DNA from: Neospora caninum Liverpool
Taxonomy: Eukaryota; Apicomplexa; Conoidasida; Eucoccidiorida; Sarcocystidae
Length of the DNA: 64,000 bases
Reading direction: 5' to 3'
NCBI RefSeq assembly: GCF_000208865.1
Contig: NC_018395.1
Location: 4,822,839-4,886,838, forward strand
The translations under genes were made by a program, and so were the position numbers. The notes beneath the pieces were generated by a model. The model did no database searches, had not been told where the DNA came from, and was given only the letters and a program-made list of their open reading frames with translations. Positions 62,343 to 64,000 of this stretch are shown here, one piece after another (positions within the stretch are counted from its first letter, which is position 1; every line of letters begins with the position of its first letter).

Positions 62343-64000
62343 ATGGCGACGGGATGCTCACTGTTGATTCGAAACCTTTGTTTCGAGACCTCGCCAGATA
62401 GGGTGCGTCAGATTTTCGAAAAGTTCGGACGCGTCCGAGACGTGTACCTTCCTCTGGACCATTTCACCAAACGCCCAAGGTGAGGAATCATTAGAGGACC
62501 ACAGGTGAAGACAGCTCCTGAGGCAGGTATCCATACCTCATCAGTGCAACTGCATGATTCTGTTCGAGAAGACGTCGCAGGATTTACCTCCACTGTGCCG
62601 ATATGCGCGTAATGAAGTAGAGCCTCAGACATAGTCGTATATACAAACGCGCGTTGTACGTGCCGTACGGAGATTGTTGGCGGAGGCAGGGCGAGCGGGG
62701 GCAGAGCGTAGTGGTACTTTCTGAGTAGAACCGGACAGAAGTGCCAAGAAGCTCTCGCTGCAAACACTCGTGTTTACAGCGACCGTTTCTCGAACAAAAC
62801 GTTCTTTTGTTTAAAAGTGCTACCAGACAAGCTGAGCGCTTCGCAACGCTTTTTACGCCTGGTATGTATGGATGATACTCGACTCTTCTATGGTTTAACC
62901 GCTACTGCAAAACGTATCCAGTGTAAAGCTTGAGCGTAATGCTGAGTTTTCTCTCGCTGTTAATACGAGTGAGAACGCGGGGACAGTGAGGAGTCATGAG
63001 GATCAGAGATGAGGACCGTCACTGCGTTTTTCTTTACTCTATATGCGTCCAGGGGGTTCGGTTTCGTTGAGTTCTACGAAGAGGCTGCAGCGCAAGAGGC
63101 GATGCGCGAGATGGATAGGACCATGATCGACGGAAACGAGGTGTACGTCATCATCGCCCAAGACCGACGGAAATCGGTATGTCCAACAACGCAGGATTCT
63201 TGTACAGGGTCTCGATGGCTCTATAGCAGAAAACCCCTCCTTTGTGTAAGGGGTATCCTCCTTTGTGTATGTGGTCCCTCCTTTGTGTATGGCCTGGCAT
63301 GTCTACAGCCGGAGACGATGCGACGTCACCTGGAACAGACAAGACGTGGCGGCGGGTAAGTGAAGGACGTGACCTTCTGAGTCCCTACTTCTCCTTCTTG
63401 CCTAGTTGCGCCAGGAGGAACTTTGGATGTGATGGAGATGACGTCTCCCTTGAGTCGGTTTGAGTTATACCAACGAGAATGTGCGTTTTTGAAAGAGACA
63501 TTTGTTTCCATTCAATATCAAAAAGCAAGGTCTGTTGCGCATTGCGTTCGGTTGAATCAGAGCCTTCCCCAGAGTCGGAGTGTCTGGGCATGACCGACGT
63601 GACAAAGGCTGAAGAAGCGTCAACGGAGGAGAGTCTAGAGGAAGCGTTAAAGTTGTGTGTGCTGGAGCAGCGAGTACGGGGGAGGACTCCATCGGCCCTA
63701 TGCAGCCCGGATCTAATGTGAAGATGGCACTGTACAGCTGTACAACGGGCGGGGGGGGGGTCTCTTTTTTGTGGTATGTCACGGGGTGCGGCTGTGGTCC
63801 TGACTCCTGTTTGTTGCATGCTGTATCACGGGAGCGTGTGCTATTTGCTGTAACCTCAGACCTGAGAGAGATGTTCGTCGACGGGACGATTTCCGAGGAG
63901 GACGTGGTTATGCTCGGGGAGACATCCGAGAAGTGGATATTCGATACGCGGAAGCAAATGGGATGGGTCCAGGTGCTTGGGGCCCTGGCGCAAGCACTCG
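62343..64000 (+). CDS. SC35-like RRM splicing factor, 3' partial
   Basis: RNA-binding protein of the SR/SC35-like family, expected in nuclear speckles in splice-site selection. Exons: 62343-62479, 63053-63176, 63309-63355, and 63860 to beyond 64000; all phases agree. One RRM starts almost at the initiator Met: RNP2 is LLIRNL, RNP1 is RGFGFVEF (formed across intron 1), with the loop VRDVYLPLDHFTKRP typical of plant SCL proteins. After the RRM comes RKSPETMRR, matching the motif that ends the RRM in SCL/SRSF10-type proteins, then RRGGG and an Arg/Gly/Asp-rich region (RDDFRGGRGYARGD). No RS dipeptide run is visible before the window ends, so an RS domain, if present, lies further downstream. Family confident; which Toxoplasma SR protein it is was not decided. 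Confidence 0.

Overview
The window is nuclear DNA of an intron-rich eukaryote. It is best explained as a coccidian apicomplexan, Toxoplasma gondii or a very close sarcocystid. The grounds are GT-AG introns of about 100-900 bp, GC-rich exons with long low-complexity inserts, many (TA)n microsatellites, the coccidian promoter word TGCATGC, and protein content (a three-lineage-type dynamin-related protein, a parasite-type deoxyribose-phosphate aldolase, an SC35-like RRM protein). No operons, prokaryotic signals, rRNA, tRNA or CRISPR arrays were found. Gene models were assembled by hand by joining exons whose splice phases agree; in every complete model the summed coding length is divisible by three.

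Layout. 1-11679 (+): the cohesin loader SCC2/Nipped-B, truncated at its 5' end by the window, with a PHD finger, HEAT-type core and charged tail. 11680-14766: a convergent, repeat-rich spacer with a 21-bp minisatellite and TA arrays. 14767-18435 (-): the splicing factor WBP11, five exons. 18436-24844: a gene-poor 6.4 kb stretch holding only one doubtful ORF that could encode a secreted protein. 24845-34909 (-): an 18-exon dynamin-related GTPase, DrpC-like, with a degenerate G4 motif. 34910-39316: spacer between divergent genes. 39317-45485 (+): a seven-exon two-pass membrane protein of no family I recognise, including a 26-nt microexon. 45527-45626: an assembly gap. 48328 to at least 58055 (+): a coiled-coil protein related to CCDC112, in 13 or more exons, with its ends partly unresolved. 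59143-60476 (-): deoxyribose-phosphate aldolase, two exons, catalytic residues intact. 60477-62342: divergent promoter region with two TGCATGC words. 62343-64000 (+): an SC35-like RRM protein, truncated by the window end.

The genes do not form one pathway. Two act in pre-mRNA splicing (WBP11, the SC35-like protein), one in sister-chromatid cohesion (SCC2), one in membrane fission or endocytosis (DrpC-like), one probably at centrosomal or basal-body structures (CCDC112-like) and one in deoxyribose phosphate catabolism (DERA). The least described items are the membrane protein at 39-45 kb, the apicomplexan CCDC112-like gene with a possible GC-AG intron, and the DrpC-like GTPase lacking a TKxD G4 motif.
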